The notes beneath the pieces were generated by a model. It was not told the origin of the DNA. It saw only the letters and a list, made by a program, of their open reading frames with translations, and ran no database searches. Made by a program: the position numbers and the translations under genes. Below are positions 1-8,750 of a stretch of 64,000 bases of DNA, in pieces. The stretch is from Boseongicola sp. (lineage in GTDB: Bacteria > Pseudomonadota > Alphaproteobacteria > Rhodobacterales > Rhodobacteraceae). The first letter of the stretch is position 1. The number at the start of each line of letters is the position of its first letter. Location: assembly GCA_014075275.1 (NCBI GenBank), contig CP046179.1, positions 2,117,932 to 2,181,931 of the forward strand. The letters are read 5' to 3'.

Positions 1-628
1 CGAATTCTTTGCCTTTTGGCAACCATTCAAAATGCACGCGGTTGAAATTCAGGTTCAATCCACAGAATGCCGGATTATAGGCCACATGTTCAGGTTGATC
101 GTGGGCAATGCGATCCCCGCGTGGCAGGGCATCTGACCAAACCAGAAAGCGTCCGGCAACCGTCGTGATACCTGCTTCTTTTAAGGCTATTGTCAGTTCT
201 GCCAGACGATCCGTGTCCAGTGTCGGGTCGCCTCGCCCTGCCAGGACCAGATCGCCTTCCAAACGCCCCTCAACGACCTCGCCATTCACATAGATGTCTG
301 TTTTAAAACAGTAATCATCGCCAAGGCGATCCAACGCATAAAGCGCGGTCACCGCCTTTAACGTGCTGGCAGGCGGCATTGGCTGCTCTGAAAGACGCGC
401 GTCCAATATCTGTCCGGTCTCGGCGTCGGCAATCGCATAAGCCACCCGCCCTTTCAGCCCGGCGCGGGCAACAACCGCGTCACCCACAGCTTTCACGGGT
501 TCAGCGCTCAAAGCCCCGTTGCGCGCTTTCGGGCGAACACCGATCACCGGAGCTTCGGCAAAGGCCGCACTACCGATCCCGGCAGCCAGTCCAGCCAACA
601 AGGCGCGTCTTGAGCAAGTCGTTGTCAT
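1..628 (-). CDS. dacB: D-alanyl-D-alanine carboxypeptidase/endopeptidase, PBP4 type (partial)
   Basis: Reading the minus strand from an ATG at 626-628 gives about 209 codons that run off the left edge, so the C-terminus is missing. The first 25 residues form a signal peptide (two Arg, then an Ala/Gly/Leu core ending near SAAFAEA), so the enzyme is exported. PMPPASTLKAVTALYAL holds the SxxK motif (STLK) with the nucleophilic serine of S13 peptidases, which trim or cut peptidoglycan cross-links in the periplasm. The stretch ending GRGDPTLDT is also typical of the family. The SxN and KTG motifs would lie outside the window. Its start lies 87 bases from the nadD stop, same strand. Confidence 0.85.
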   Translation of the reverse strand, partial: MTTTCSRRALLAGLAAGIGSAAFAEAPVIGVRPKARNGALSAEPVKAVGDAVVARAGLKGRVAYAIADAETGQILDARLSEQPMPPASTLKAVTALYALDRLGDDYCFKTDIYVNGEVVEGRLEGDLVLAGRGDPTLDTDRLAELTIALKEAGITTVAGRFLVWSDALPRGDRIAHDQPEHVAYNPAFCGLNLNFNRVHFEWLPKGKEF

Positions 629-714
629 CGGTGCGTTTATCCAGCGGCTTTGCTTAACAGACAATCCTATGTCTGCCTGCCGTGACGAAATTGTGACCAG
701 CAGGACTCAACCCG

Positions 715-1320
715 TTAACGTCGTCCAAAACGCGCTCGAATAGCTGTCGAACTCTCAGCGCTCATTGGCACATTCACGAAACACCATGCCGGTGCCCCGA
801 CATGAGCCAGCTTCAAAGCCTCTCGCGCCCGCAATCGATCTGACCGAAAATAGCGTGCTGCGGGTGACATCCGCGCTGATATGCGCTCGCCCGGACGCGC
901 CAGAATGCCAATCGGCACCATAGCGAATATGTCCCGCCAGCTATCCCACAGATGGAACTGCGCCAGATTATCGGCCCCCATCAACCAGACAAACGTCACC
1001 CCCGGATACTGCGCCTGCAAAGCCTGCAACGTCGCGGCGGTATATCGGGTTCCCATCCGCTCTTCTAAGGCTGTCACCAGAATACGCGGATGCTGCATGA
1101 CGTCTCGCGCCCGTGCTAAACGTTCTTCCAATGGTGCCGGGCCCCGCGCCTTCAAAGGATTTCCCGGGCTCACCAACCACCAAACTTCGTCCAGACCGAA
1201 GCGTTTCAACGCCTCTAACGAGATATGGCGATGCCCCTCGTGGGCCGGATCAAACGAGCCACCCAACAGTCCAATCACCCGACCGGGCCGCGCAACCGGA
1301 AACCCCTCAGCCATTGCCAA
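715..1320 (-). CDS. nadD: nicotinate-nucleotide adenylyltransferase
   Basis: A 201-residue protein of the usual NadD size. It joins nicotinate mononucleotide and ATP to make deamido-NAD, the penultimate step of NAD synthesis, in the cytoplasm. The nucleotidyltransferase signature [11 protein letters not shown] is at residues 20-30, [10 protein letters not shown] in the middle, and the SSTAIR motif close to the C-terminus. A second Met (MAEGF) is an alternative start. It sits in tandem upstream of the PBP4 gene. The window also carries nadE (25758-27416), which completes the pathway, but the two are not linked in an operon. Confidence 0.93.
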   Translation of the reverse strand: MAMAEGFPVARPGRVIGLLGGSFDPAHEGHRHISLEALKRFGLDEVWWLVSPGNPLKARGPAPLEERLARARDVMQHPRILVTALEERMGTRYTAATLQALQAQYPGVTFVWLMGADNLAQFHLWDSWRDIFAMVPIGILARPGERISARMSPAARYFRSDRLRAREALKLAHVGAPAWCFVNVPMSAESSTAIRARFGRR

Positions 1321-1411
1321 ATGCTCCGGGCATCAAATCATATGTCCATATTCTCAATGACATAGCACACCACTGACGCGCGCCGCCGGGGTTGTCAATT
1401 GACACTGAACC

Positions 1412-2029
1412 CTAGCCAGCCGTCCAATCCACATCCCCCGCCTCTTCCACCAGCAAAGAACCATCCGGGTAAGGACGCATCAAGGCCGCTGCTTGTTCGA
1501 TCGACCCGTTCAACCAAGTTTCAAAGTCTCCGGGGTCCAGGATGACCCCCATGCGATGGTGAATGTCGCGCACATCCCCGCTTGGCTCGCATGTCACTGT
1601 CGCCACCTGGTCGACCACCCGCCCACCCGGTGCCGCCCATCTGTCCGTAATCACAGCAAAAGCCATCAAGTCACTCGACTTAGGCCGAATGCGCCATGCC
1701 GTTTTTCGCCGCTTCTCTCCCGTCCATTCATACCAGCCATCACAAGGCACAATGGCCCGCCCAACGCCGGCATAGGCGCTTTTGTCAAAAACCGTCTCGC
1801 TGCGGGCGTTGATGATGGTCTCCAAGACCGGTCGCCCCCGCGCGTTCACGCGCCCAACGGGAATGATCCCCCAACGCATCCTCGACAGAACGCGATCGGC
1901 GCCACAGACAACGATCTCTTCACCCGGCGATACATTCCGGCGTGCGGGTTCGTTCAGCCCACCGACTTCAGCGTCCATCCACTTGGCAACCTGCCCCACT
2001 GGCGTCTCCAAAAAGAAACGCCCCGGCAT
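1412..2029 (-). CDS. YedK/HMCES-like protein (SRAP domain) with Pro in place of Cys2
   Basis: A 205-residue SRAP-domain protein. Family members form a covalent thiazolidine link with abasic sites in single-stranded DNA through Cys2, exposed after Met removal. Recognisable here are NARSET (the Asn region), GWYEW (Glu) and DIHHRMG (the His). The N-terminus reads Met-Pro-Gly-Arg-Phe rather than Met-Cys-Gly-Arg-Phe. The codon after ATG is CCG, and no other start would supply a Cys. It is either a non-crosslinking paralogue or uses different chemistry. The start lies one base beyond the RidA stop, so the two are probably cotranscribed. Confidence 0.85.
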   Translation of the reverse strand: MPGRFFLETPVGQVAKWMDAEVGGLNEPARRNVSPGEEIVVCGADRVLSRMRWGIIPVGRVNARGRPVLETIINARSETVFDKSAYAGVGRAIVPCDGWYEWTGEKRRKTAWRIRPKSSDLMAFAVITDRWAAPGGRVVDQVATVTCEPSGDVRDIHHRMGVILDPGDFETWLNGSIEQAAALMRPYPDGSLLVEEAGDVDWTAG

Positions 2030-2030
2030 C

Positions 2031-2429
2031 TCAGACTCCGACTTTCACAGCAGCAACAACCTCAACCTCCACACGAAACTCAGGCCGCGTGAACCCCGTA
2101 ACAATCATTAACGTCGACGCGGGCAACCGCCCAACATCTGCCAACCACCGATCCCGCGCGGCCATGTATCCGGCCATAAACGCGCGATCCGTCACAAATG
2201 CGTTGATCCGCACAACGTCCCCTCGCCCCGCACCGCATTCCGCCAAAATGGCGTCGATATTGGCAAAACAGATATCCGCCTGCGCTCCCTCATCCTCCGG
2301 CACATTGCCATCCAGTGCCAACCCCAACTGCCCGGACGTAAATATCAACTCATGTCCGGCAGGCACCGAAACCCCATGCGCATACCGCGCAAACGGTGGC
2401 GCGATGGTCTTAGGTGTTAACTCACGCAT
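2031..2429 (-). CDS. RidA family protein (YjgF/YER057c/UK114)
   Basis: 132 residues from the ATG at 2427-2429, chosen because GAAGGAG lies about seven bases upstream; an in-frame TTG five codons earlier would overlap that ribosome-binding site. RidA proteins hydrolyse reactive enamine/imine intermediates from PLP enzymes and act as cytosolic trimers. The fold signature is seen in HELIFTSGQLG, QADICFANIDAIL and, near the end, TGFTRPEFRVEVEVVAAV, with the Arg and Glu typical of the active site. It leads a likely two-gene unit with the YedK-like gene. The link between the two functions is unknown. Confidence 0.88.
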   Translation of the reverse strand: MRELTPKTIAPPFARYAHGVSVPAGHELIFTSGQLGLALDGNVPEDEGAQADICFANIDAILAECGAGRGDVVRINAFVTDRAFMAGYMAARDRWLADVGRLPASTLMIVTGFTRPEFRVEVEVVAAVKVGV

Positions 2430-2642
2430 CAGAAACTCCTTCAATCACTCAAAGCTGACGCCCAAAATCAGCTTCGGCAAGCAAATTACCTGACTAAGTT
2501 CTGCTGATTCAACGTGCGAATCGATGGGATCTGGCTAATCATTGGACAAGACCCTCGGGTGGGACCAGCAACCAACGTGTTGCACATGGCCAAATCGGCC
2601 AACTCACCCACAAATGGCGTTGAACAAAACCTGGAGGAACAA

Positions 2643-3665
2643 ATGTCACTCAAATCAAACCTGCTTGCGACCAGCATCGCAACTCTCGTCGGCTCAACCG
2701 CGTTCGCCGGTGGCCACCTGACCGAGGTCAGCTTCGGCACCAACTGGATCGCCCAGGCCGAACACGGCGGCTACTACCAGGCCGTTGCCGATGGCACTTA
2801 TGAGGCTTGCGGCCTTTCCGTCACCGTCGTTCCCGGCGGCCCACAAGTGAACAACCGCGCCCAGATGCTGGCGGGCAAGATCGAGTTCCACATGGGCGGC
2901 AACCTGTTGCAAGCCTTCTCGGCCGCCAAAGAAGGCATCCCGATGAAAGTCGTCGCGGCGCACTTCCAGAAAGAACCACAGGTGCTTCTGTCTCACCCCG
3001 GCAAAGTGTCCAGCTTCGAAGACCTGAAAAACCTCGAAACGCTGATCATCGGCGACAACGGCTTCCAAAGCTTCTACCAGTGGATGATGGCCGACTATGG
3101 CTTCTCTGCCGAAAACCGGGTGCCCTATACGTTCAACCCCGCGCCGTTCCTTGCCAACGAAAACAGCGCGCAGCAGGGCTACATCACTTCCGAACCTTTC
3201 GCGATTGAAAACGAAGGCGGATTTGCACCCGACATCTGGCTTCTGGCCGACTCAGGCTTCACCACCTACGCCACCACTGTCGAAACCATGCAGGCCACAA
3301 TCGATTCCAACCCGGACGCCGTTCGCTGCTTCGTTGAAGGGTCCGCCGTTGGCTGGGCCAACTACCTCTACGGTGACCCATCGGCTGCCAACGCTCTGAT
3401 CAAGGCCGACAACGCGGATATGTCAGATGCTCAGATCGCTTTCTCCATCGATAAGATGAAAGAATACGGCATCGTCGATTCCGGTGACGCGTTGGAACTT
3501 GGCATCGGAGCCATGAAGGCCGAAACCATCCAGGGCTTTTATGACAAGATGGTCGCCGTCGGCGTCACCGAAGCTGGCCTCGATATCGAAAGCATCTACT
3601 CGCTGGAATTCGCCAACACCGGCGCAGGCCTTGCTGCCAAAGAAAAGGCCTCGATGGCACAATAA
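2643..3665 (+). CDS. ABC transporter substrate-binding protein, NMT1/ThiY type
   Basis: 340 residues. The start is the ATG preceded by GGAGG at about seven bases; the open frame extends further upstream without a ribosome-binding site. Residues 1-25 are a Sec signal peptide ending near STAFAGG. The mature protein opens with FGTNWIAQAEHGGYYQA, the hallmark of NMT1/THI5-like binding proteins, whose known ligands include the thiamine pyrimidine precursor, taurine and alkanesulfonates. The deaminase downstream makes a pyrimidine-like ligand attractive, but this is inference. The stop overlaps the next start (TAATG), so it is coupled to its ATPase. Confidence 0.87.
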   Translation: MSLKSNLLATSIATLVGSTAFAGGHLTEVSFGTNWIAQAEHGGYYQAVADGTYEACGLSVTVVPGGPQVNNRAQMLAGKIEFHMGGNLLQAFSAAKEGIPMKVVAAHFQKEPQVLLSHPGKVSSFEDLKNLETLIIGDNGFQSFYQWMMADYGFSAENRVPYTFNPAPFLANENSAQQGYITSEPFAIENEGGFAPDIWLLADSGFTTYATTVETMQATIDSNPDAVRCFVEGSAVGWANYLYGDPSAANALIKADNADMSDAQIAFSIDKMKEYGIVDSGDALELGIGAMKAETIQGFYDKMVAVGVTEAGLDIESIYSLEFANTGAGLAAKEKASMAQ

Positions 3666-4477
3666 TGAATAACGAAACCACCGCCGTGCCCGCTGATGCG
3701 GGCACGGACACCATGTCTGCACGCGCGCCCATTCTATCGCTGAAAAACGTCGACAAGGTCTTCGGACGCGATGTCGTCGCGTTGAAAGGCATGGAGTTGC
3801 AAATACGCGAAGGCGATTTCGTCTCCCTGCTCGGCCCTTCCGGCTGCGGCAAATCCACGGCCTTGCGCCTGATCGCAGACCTGATCCACCCCACCGCCGG
3901 ATCAATCAAATGGCATGTCGACAAAGCCCCCGGCGCGCTATCCGTCGTCTTCCAGGAACCTTCGCTGATGCCTTGGGCCACCGTCGAAGATAACGTCTGG
4001 CTGCCCCTGCGCCTGCAGGGCAAATCCAAATCCGCTGCCCAAAATGACATTAACGAAGCCCTTGCCCTCGTCGGCCTCGAAAAGTTCCACGATTCCTACC
4101 CCCGCGAGCTTTCAGGCGGCATGAAAATGCGCGTCTCCATCGCCCGCGCGCTGGTCACGCACCCGCGCCTGATCCTGATGGACGAACCCTTCGCCGCTCT
4201 CGACGAAATCACCCGTTTCAAACTGAACAACGACCTTCTTTTGCTGAAAGAAAAAACCGGCAGCACCGTCGTCTTCGTCACCCACTCGGTCTTCGAAAGC
4301 GTGTTCTTATCCGACCGCATCGTCATCATGGCCGCCCGTCCGGGCCGCGTCATCCGCGAACTGCAGGTCGATGAACCCTACCCCCGCAGCGAACATTTCC
4401 GCACATCCGCCGACTACGCAGCCCATTGCCGCGCCGCCTCTGACGCGCTGAAAGCCGCCATGGGAGAGCACGCATGA
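3665..4477 (+). CDS. ABC transporter ATP-binding protein (SsuB/TauB type)
   Basis: 270-residue cytoplasmic ATPase that powers the importer. Walker A GPSGCGKST, Q-loop FQEPSLMPW, signature LSGGMKMRVS, Walker B with LILMDEPFAALDE and the H-loop in FVTHSVFES appear in the expected order. The FQEPSLMPW segment is characteristic of the nitrate/sulfonate/taurine subfamily, matching the NMT1-type binding protein. It overlaps the upstream gene by one base and the downstream permease by four (ATGA), indicating translational coupling. Confidence 0.92.
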   Translation: MNNETTAVPADAGTDTMSARAPILSLKNVDKVFGRDVVALKGMELQIREGDFVSLLGPSGCGKSTALRLIADLIHPTAGSIKWHVDKAPGALSVVFQEPSLMPWATVEDNVWLPLRLQGKSKSAAQNDINEALALVGLEKFHDSYPRELSGGMKMRVSIARALVTHPRLILMDEPFAALDEITRFKLNNDLLLLKEKTGSTVVFVTHSVFESVFLSDRIVIMAARPGRVIRELQVDEPYPRSEHFRTSADYAAHCRAASDALKAAMGEHA

Positions 4478-5325
4478 GCGACCAGACAACCGCCATTCCC
4501 CTCATCGACGAAGAAGAGGCTGCCCGCGCCAAAGCGCGCCGTATCGCCGCCATCGCCCGCTGGGTTCTGCCAATCACAGTCCTCGTGATCGCCATTGGCA
4601 GTTGGCATACCATCGTCACCGTCAATGAAATTCCCCACTACATCCTGCCCAGCCCCGGCGACGTCGCCACCGCCCTGTTCGAAAACTGGGGTTCGCTAGT
4701 CCAAAGCTGGTATGTGACCATGGCCATCACCGCCATGGCCCTGACGCTGGCTGTCACCGTCGGCGTGGGCATCGCGGTCCTGTTCAACCTCTCGAAATGG
4801 GTCGAGATGTCGTTCTTCCCCTACGCGGTCGTCCTGCAGGTCACCCCGATTATCGCCGTCGCCCCGCTGATCTTCATCTATGTCGACAGCAAAATCGTCG
4901 GCCTCCTGATCTGCGCCTGGATCGTCGCCTTCTTCCCGATCCTGTCCAACACCATCCTCGGCCTCAACTCTGCCGACCATAACCTGCGCGACCTCTTCCA
5001 GGTCTACGGTGCCACCCGCTGGCAACGCCTGCGCTACCTCCAAGCCCCGGCCGCGCTCCCCTACTTCCTCGGTGGCCTCCGCATTGCAGGCGGCCTCTCC
5101 CTGATCGGAGCGGTCGTCGCGGAATTCGTCGCCGGGTCAGGAGGCATCGGCTCCGGCCTCGCCTTCCGAATACTCGAGGCCAGCTATCGCCTCCAAATCC
5201 CCAAGATGTTCGCCGCCCTCCTGCTGATCATCCTCACCGGCATCGCGATCTATCTGGCGACGAACCTGCTCAGCCACATGCTCTTAAGAAAATGGCACGA
5301 AAGTGCAATAAAAAGGGAGGTGTGA
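4474..5325 (+). CDS. ABC transporter permease (SsuC/TauC type)
   Basis: 283 residues with about six hydrophobic segments. It starts with a charged cytoplasmic N-terminus, then a first membrane helix around WVLPITVLVIAIGSWHTI. The inner-membrane-component loop, around GATRWQRLRYLQAPAALPYF, contains the EAA-like motif that contacts the ATPase. The protein forms the membrane channel of the importer. It overlaps the ATPase by four bases and the amidohydrolase by one (TGATG). Confidence 0.91.
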   Translation: MSDQTTAIPLIDEEEAARAKARRIAAIARWVLPITVLVIAIGSWHTIVTVNEIPHYILPSPGDVATALFENWGSLVQSWYVTMAITAMALTLAVTVGVGIAVLFNLSKWVEMSFFPYAVVLQVTPIIAVAPLIFIYVDSKIVGLLICAWIVAFFPILSNTILGLNSADHNLRDLFQVYGATRWQRLRYLQAPAALPYFLGGLRIAGGLSLIGAVVAEFVAGSGGIGSGLAFRILEASYRLQIPKMFAALLLIILTGIAIYLATNLLSHMLLRKWHESAIKREV

Positions 5326-6596
5326 TGGGGTTCAGCGCCCTGCCCAGCGGCACATTCACACTTGCAAACGTCACGGTTCCGGCCTGCCTCATGGGGCAGC
5401 CCGGCGACCTCATCACCACCGACATCGGCATCGCGGATGGCAAGATCGCCACCCCCACCAGCCCCCGCATCGACATGGCCCGCGCCATGGTGTTCCCGTG
5501 CTTCACCGACATGCACACCCATCTCGACAAGGGCCACATCTGGCCCCGCGCCGCCAATCCCGACGGCACTTTCATGGGCGCGCTGACAACCGTGGGCGAT
5601 GACCGCGCCGCAAACTGGTCTGCCAAAGACGTGAAGACCCGCATGGAGTTCTCACTGAAATGCGCCTACGCCCACGGTACCCGCGCCATCCGCACCCACC
5701 TCGACAGCATTGCCCCGCAAGACGACATTTCCTGGCCCGTCTTCGCTGAACTGCGCGATGAATGGGCCGACCGTATCACCCTTCAGGCCGCCAGCCTCGT
5801 TGGCTGCGACACCTTCGAAAACGTCGCCCAGGACTACGCCCATACCGCCGATCTGGTCGCCCAAACCGGCGGAACCCTCGGCATGGTAACCTACCCCTTG
5901 CCCGACCTTCGCCAACGCCTCCTCGATTTCTTCACCCTCGCCGGAGACCGCAATCTCAACGTCGATTTCCACACCGACGAGACCATGGACCTAAGCGTCG
6001 AAACCCTGCGCATGATCGCCGAAACCGCCCTCGAAATCGGCTTCACCAACCCAATCATCGTCGGACACCTCTGCTCCCTCTCGACCCAGGACGAGGCCCG
6101 CGCCCTCAACACCATCGATCTGGTCGCAAAGGCCAACATCCACGTCGTCAGCCTGCCCATGTGCAACCTCTACCTGCAAGATCGTCACGCCCACCGCACC
6201 CCACGCGGTCGCGGCATCACCCTCGTGCACGAAATAAAAGCCCGCGGCATCAACCTCAGCTTCGCCAGCGACAACACCCGCGATCCTTTTTACGCCTACG
6301 GCGACCTCGATATGATCGAGGTTATGCGCCAGGCCACCCGCATCGGCCATCTCGACCACACCGGAACCGACTGGCCCCACGCCTTCACCACCAACCCAAC
6401 CCGAGCCTGCGGCTTCACACCCCAGTCCCTCGCCATCGGCGACCCCGCCGACCTCGTCATCACCCGCGCCCGCGACTGGACCGAGCTTTTCGCCCGCCCC
6501 CAATCCGACCGCATCGTCCTGCGCAAAGGCAAAGAAATCGACACCACCCCACCCGACTACGCCGACCTCGACCACCTCATGGACCCACCAAAATGA
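5325..6596 (+). CDS. cytosine-deaminase-like amidohydrolase
   Basis: 423 residues from the ATG preceded by GGGAGG; a more distal in-frame ATG lies inside the permease gene. It belongs to the metal-dependent amidohydrolase TIM barrels, near CodA. Visible metal and catalytic residues are HTH in FTDMHTHLDKGH, His and Glu in DFHTDETMD, His in IVGHLCSL, and Asp in FASDNTRDPFYAYGD. The last motif is typical of cytosine/isocytosine-type deaminases. It probably deaminates or opens an imported heterocycle in the cytoplasm. The exact substrate cannot be read from sequence. Confidence 0.85.
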   Translation: MGFSALPSGTFTLANVTVPACLMGQPGDLITTDIGIADGKIATPTSPRIDMARAMVFPCFTDMHTHLDKGHIWPRAANPDGTFMGALTTVGDDRAANWSAKDVKTRMEFSLKCAYAHGTRAIRTHLDSIAPQDDISWPVFAELRDEWADRITLQAASLVGCDTFENVAQDYAHTADLVAQTGGTLGMVTYPLPDLRQRLLDFFTLAGDRNLNVDFHTDETMDLSVETLRMIAETALEIGFTNPIIVGHLCSLSTQDEARALNTIDLVAKANIHVVSLPMCNLYLQDRHAHRTPRGRGITLVHEIKARGINLSFASDNTRDPFYAYGDLDMIEVMRQATRIGHLDHTGTDWPHAFTTNPTRACGFTPQSLAIGDPADLVITRARDWTELFARPQSDRIVLRKGKEIDTTPPDYADLDHLMDPPK

Positions 6597-6614
6597 ACCA
6601 CATCATTATTGGCC

Positions 6615-6677
6615 CAAAAATATCCCGGGGGTTTGGGGGCAGAGCCCCCACCGCGACGCGCAGAATGCGCGGCGCAA
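6615..6677. repeat. structured intergenic element, copy 1
   Basis: The gap between the amidohydrolase and the FAD enzyme holds a perfect hairpin (GGGGGC, AGA, GCCCCC at 6635-6649), then ACCGCGACGC, a second small stem and GGCGCAA. The same skeleton occurs at 13706-13754 with different stem sequences. It may act as a transcript-stabilising or processing element inside the operon; there is no T-tract, so it is not a standard terminator. Confidence 0.6.
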
Positions 6678-6696
6678 ACATCACGAAAGCACAGAC

Positions 6697-8097
6697 ATGA
6701 CTGCCAACATCGCCGCCGCCAAAGCCGCCCTCGCGCACCTCGATCTCGAGGAAAAGGACATCGCCATCAAAGCCGCCAGCCGCGACTTCTTCTGGTATTC
6801 CCCGGTCCTGAAAGACCGGCTCGATCACGTCACCGCCGATTTCGTGGTCCGCCCCCGCTCCGAGGCCGAGATCATCGAGGTCCTGAAAGCCTGCTACGAA
6901 CACGACGTCCCCGTCACCACGCGCGGCGCGGGCACCGGTAACTACGGCCAAGCCATGCCGCTGGAAGGCGGCTGCGTTCTCCACCTGCGCCACTTCGACA
7001 AAGTCAAAGAAATCCACCCCGGCCGTGTCATCTCAGAACCCGGCGTCCTCCTGAAAGACCTGGATGCGGCCTGCAAGGACCACTCGGGGCAAGAGATCCG
7101 CATGTTCTCGTCCACCTGGGCCACTGCAACCATCGGCGGCTTCATCGCGGGTGGTTCCGGCGGCGTCGGCTCCTGCACCTGGGGGGCGCTCCGGGACCTC
7201 GGCAACATCATCCGCCTGCGCGTCATCACTATGGAAGCCGAACCCCGCACCTTGGAATTCACCGGCGAAGAACTCGCCCGCGTCTCCCACGCCTACGGCA
7301 CCAACGGCATCATCACGGAAATCGAAATGCCCCTGGCCCCGGCCTACGATTGGGTCGAAATGTTTGTGGCCACCGACGATTTCATGGATGCCGTGCGCTA
7401 TTCCGACGATCTCGCCAACCAAGACGGTATCCTGATCAAACTCGTCAGCGTTTACGAAGCCCCCACCGCCAAATCTTACTTCCAGCGTGTCGCCCCTTAC
7501 GTCGAAGACAACACCAACCTCATCGGCCTCATGGTCGCGCCGCACTCGATGGACGGCTTCCTCACCTTCCTCGCCCGCCGCCCTGAGGCACGTCTCATCT
7601 ACCGCAATGACGATCATGACTGGGCCCGCAACCCCGGCCCCGTCTATGAATACGGCTGGAACCACACCACGCTCCGCGCCCTGAAAGTTGACCCCTCGAT
7701 CACCTATCTCCAGGTCCGCTACGGCCACCCGGATCATGTCGCCCTGATCGAAAAACTCCGCACTGATTTCACCCCCGAAGTGCTCCAGCACCTCGAAGTC
7801 ATGCGCGAAAGCGGCAAAGTCATGTTCGCGGGCCTCAGCCTTGTGAAGTTCACTACCGAAGAACGGCTCGACGAGATCATCCAATTGCACGAAGACGCTG
7901 GCGCGATGATCTTCAACCCGCACCGCTACACCCTGGAAGAAGGCGGACGCCAAACCGTCGATGACCGACAATTGCGGTTTAAACGCGAGGCTGACCCAAA
8001 GGGCCTTCTGAACCCCGGCAAGATGATCGCCTGGAATGATCCCGACTGGAAATACGACCGCATGTACGCCCACCCCAAGTTAATGAAGGCTGAATGA
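6697..8097 (+). CDS. FAD-binding oxidoreductase (GlcD/PCMH type)
   Basis: 466 residues. The N-terminal PCMH-type FAD domain shows VRPRSEAEIIEVLKAC, then the pyrophosphate-binding loop TTRGAGTGNYGQ and GGFIAGGSGGVGSCTWG. The C-terminal half is an FAD-linked oxidase domain ending in DPKGLLNPGKMI, typical of glycolate-oxidase-like dehydrogenases. It likely oxidises a hydroxyl or amine intermediate of the pathway in the cytoplasm. The start has only a weak ribosome-binding site. It is separated from its operon neighbours by two repeat-bearing gaps, so it may be partly uncoupled in expression. Confidence 0.85.
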   Translation: MTANIAAAKAALAHLDLEEKDIAIKAASRDFFWYSPVLKDRLDHVTADFVVRPRSEAEIIEVLKACYEHDVPVTTRGAGTGNYGQAMPLEGGCVLHLRHFDKVKEIHPGRVISEPGVLLKDLDAACKDHSGQEIRMFSSTWATATIGGFIAGGSGGVGSCTWGALRDLGNIIRLRVITMEAEPRTLEFTGEELARVSHAYGTNGIITEIEMPLAPAYDWVEMFVATDDFMDAVRYSDDLANQDGILIKLVSVYEAPTAKSYFQRVAPYVEDNTNLIGLMVAPHSMDGFLTFLARRPEARLIYRNDDHDWARNPGPVYEYGWNHTTLRALKVDPSITYLQVRYGHPDHVALIEKLRTDFTPEVLQHLEVMRESGKVMFAGLSLVKFTTEERLDEIIQLHEDAGAMIFNPHRYTLEEGGRQTVDDRQLRFKREADPKGLLNPGKMIAWNDPDWKYDRMYAHPKLMKAE

Positions 8098-8110
8098 CCC
8101 GTGCGCAGGC

Positions 8111-8150
8111 ACCGACGTAATACCGACGTAATACCGACGCGATACCGAAC
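8111..8150 (+). repeat. 11-bp tandem array, copy 1
   Basis: Three head-to-tail 11-bp units, ACCGACGTAAT twice and ACCGACGCGAT once, followed by a partial ACCGAAC. The array fills most of the 71-base gap between two operon genes. Related arrays lie at 24383-24426 (opposite orientation) and 37626-37669. Confidence 0.85.
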
Positions 8151-8168
8151 GACTAATTCGGGGTCCAG

Positions 8169-8750
8169 ATGACCCGCGCTCTGGTCCTATTTGCGCACCC
8201 CTGCGGCGAGAGTTTTGCCGCCGCTTTGCACACGAAAACCGTTGAAACCCTGACCAAACGCGGTTGGGATGTCGACGACTGCGACCTTTACCAGGAAGGC
8301 TTCAATCCCGTGCTCTCCCCTGAAGAACGCCGCGGTTATCACGACGAAGCAAGCAACACCAAACCCGTCCAATCGTATGTCGACCGGCTGATGAAAGCCG
8401 AGGCCTTGGTCCTCTGCTTCCCTGTCTGGAACTTCGGTTACCCCGCTATTCTCAAAGGTTTTTTTGACCGCGTTTTTCTCCCCGGCGTTTCGTTTCGTCT
8501 TGAAAATGGACAGGTCGCCAGCAACCTCACCCACATTAAAAAACTCGCCGCCATCACCACCTACGGCGGCACCCGTGCTCGCACAGCCATCGCCGGGGAT
8601 CCCCCGCGCAAATTGGTGAAACGTCACCTTTGGTTCGTCACCAAACCTGAAAAACTCCGCTACCTCGCGCTCTACGACATGAACCGCGTTACCGAAGAAA
8701 AACGCGCGAATTTCCTCAATAAAGTCCAACAAGAAATGCAAACCCTCTGA
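8169..8750 (+). CDS. NAD(P)H-dependent oxidoreductase, flavodoxin-like fold (first of pair)
   Basis: 193 residues of the NQO/MdaB-like flavodoxin fold. It begins with a beta strand and phosphate loop, VLFAHPCGESFAAALH, binding FMN or FAD. It continues with LVLCFPVWNFGYPAILKGFFDRVFLPGVSF, the quinone-reductase signature. The family transfers two electrons from NAD(P)H to quinones or similar acceptors in the cytosol. It overlaps its paralogue by one base (TGATG). It may supply reducing steps to the operon's pathway or reoxidise its products. Confidence 0.85.
   Translation: MTRALVLFAHPCGESFAAALHTKTVETLTKRGWDVDDCDLYQEGFNPVLSPEERRGYHDEASNTKPVQSYVDRLMKAEALVLCFPVWNFGYPAILKGFFDRVFLPGVSFRLENGQVASNLTHIKKLAAITTYGGTRARTAIAGDPPRKLVKRHLWFVTKPEKLRYLALYDMNRVTEEKRANFLNKVQQEMQTL

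Noticed and set aside
6635-6649. Intrinsic terminator inside the catabolic operon
   Set aside because: Perfect stem but no T-run, and the same structure recurs elsewhere as part of a larger element.
5762-6700. Arg/Pro/His-rich frame over the amidohydrolase gene
   Set aside because: Composition is that of a shifted GC-rich coding frame, and the in-frame enzyme has all metal ligands.
8111-8150. CRISPR-like array
   Set aside because: Units are 11 bp without spacers and no cas genes are present.
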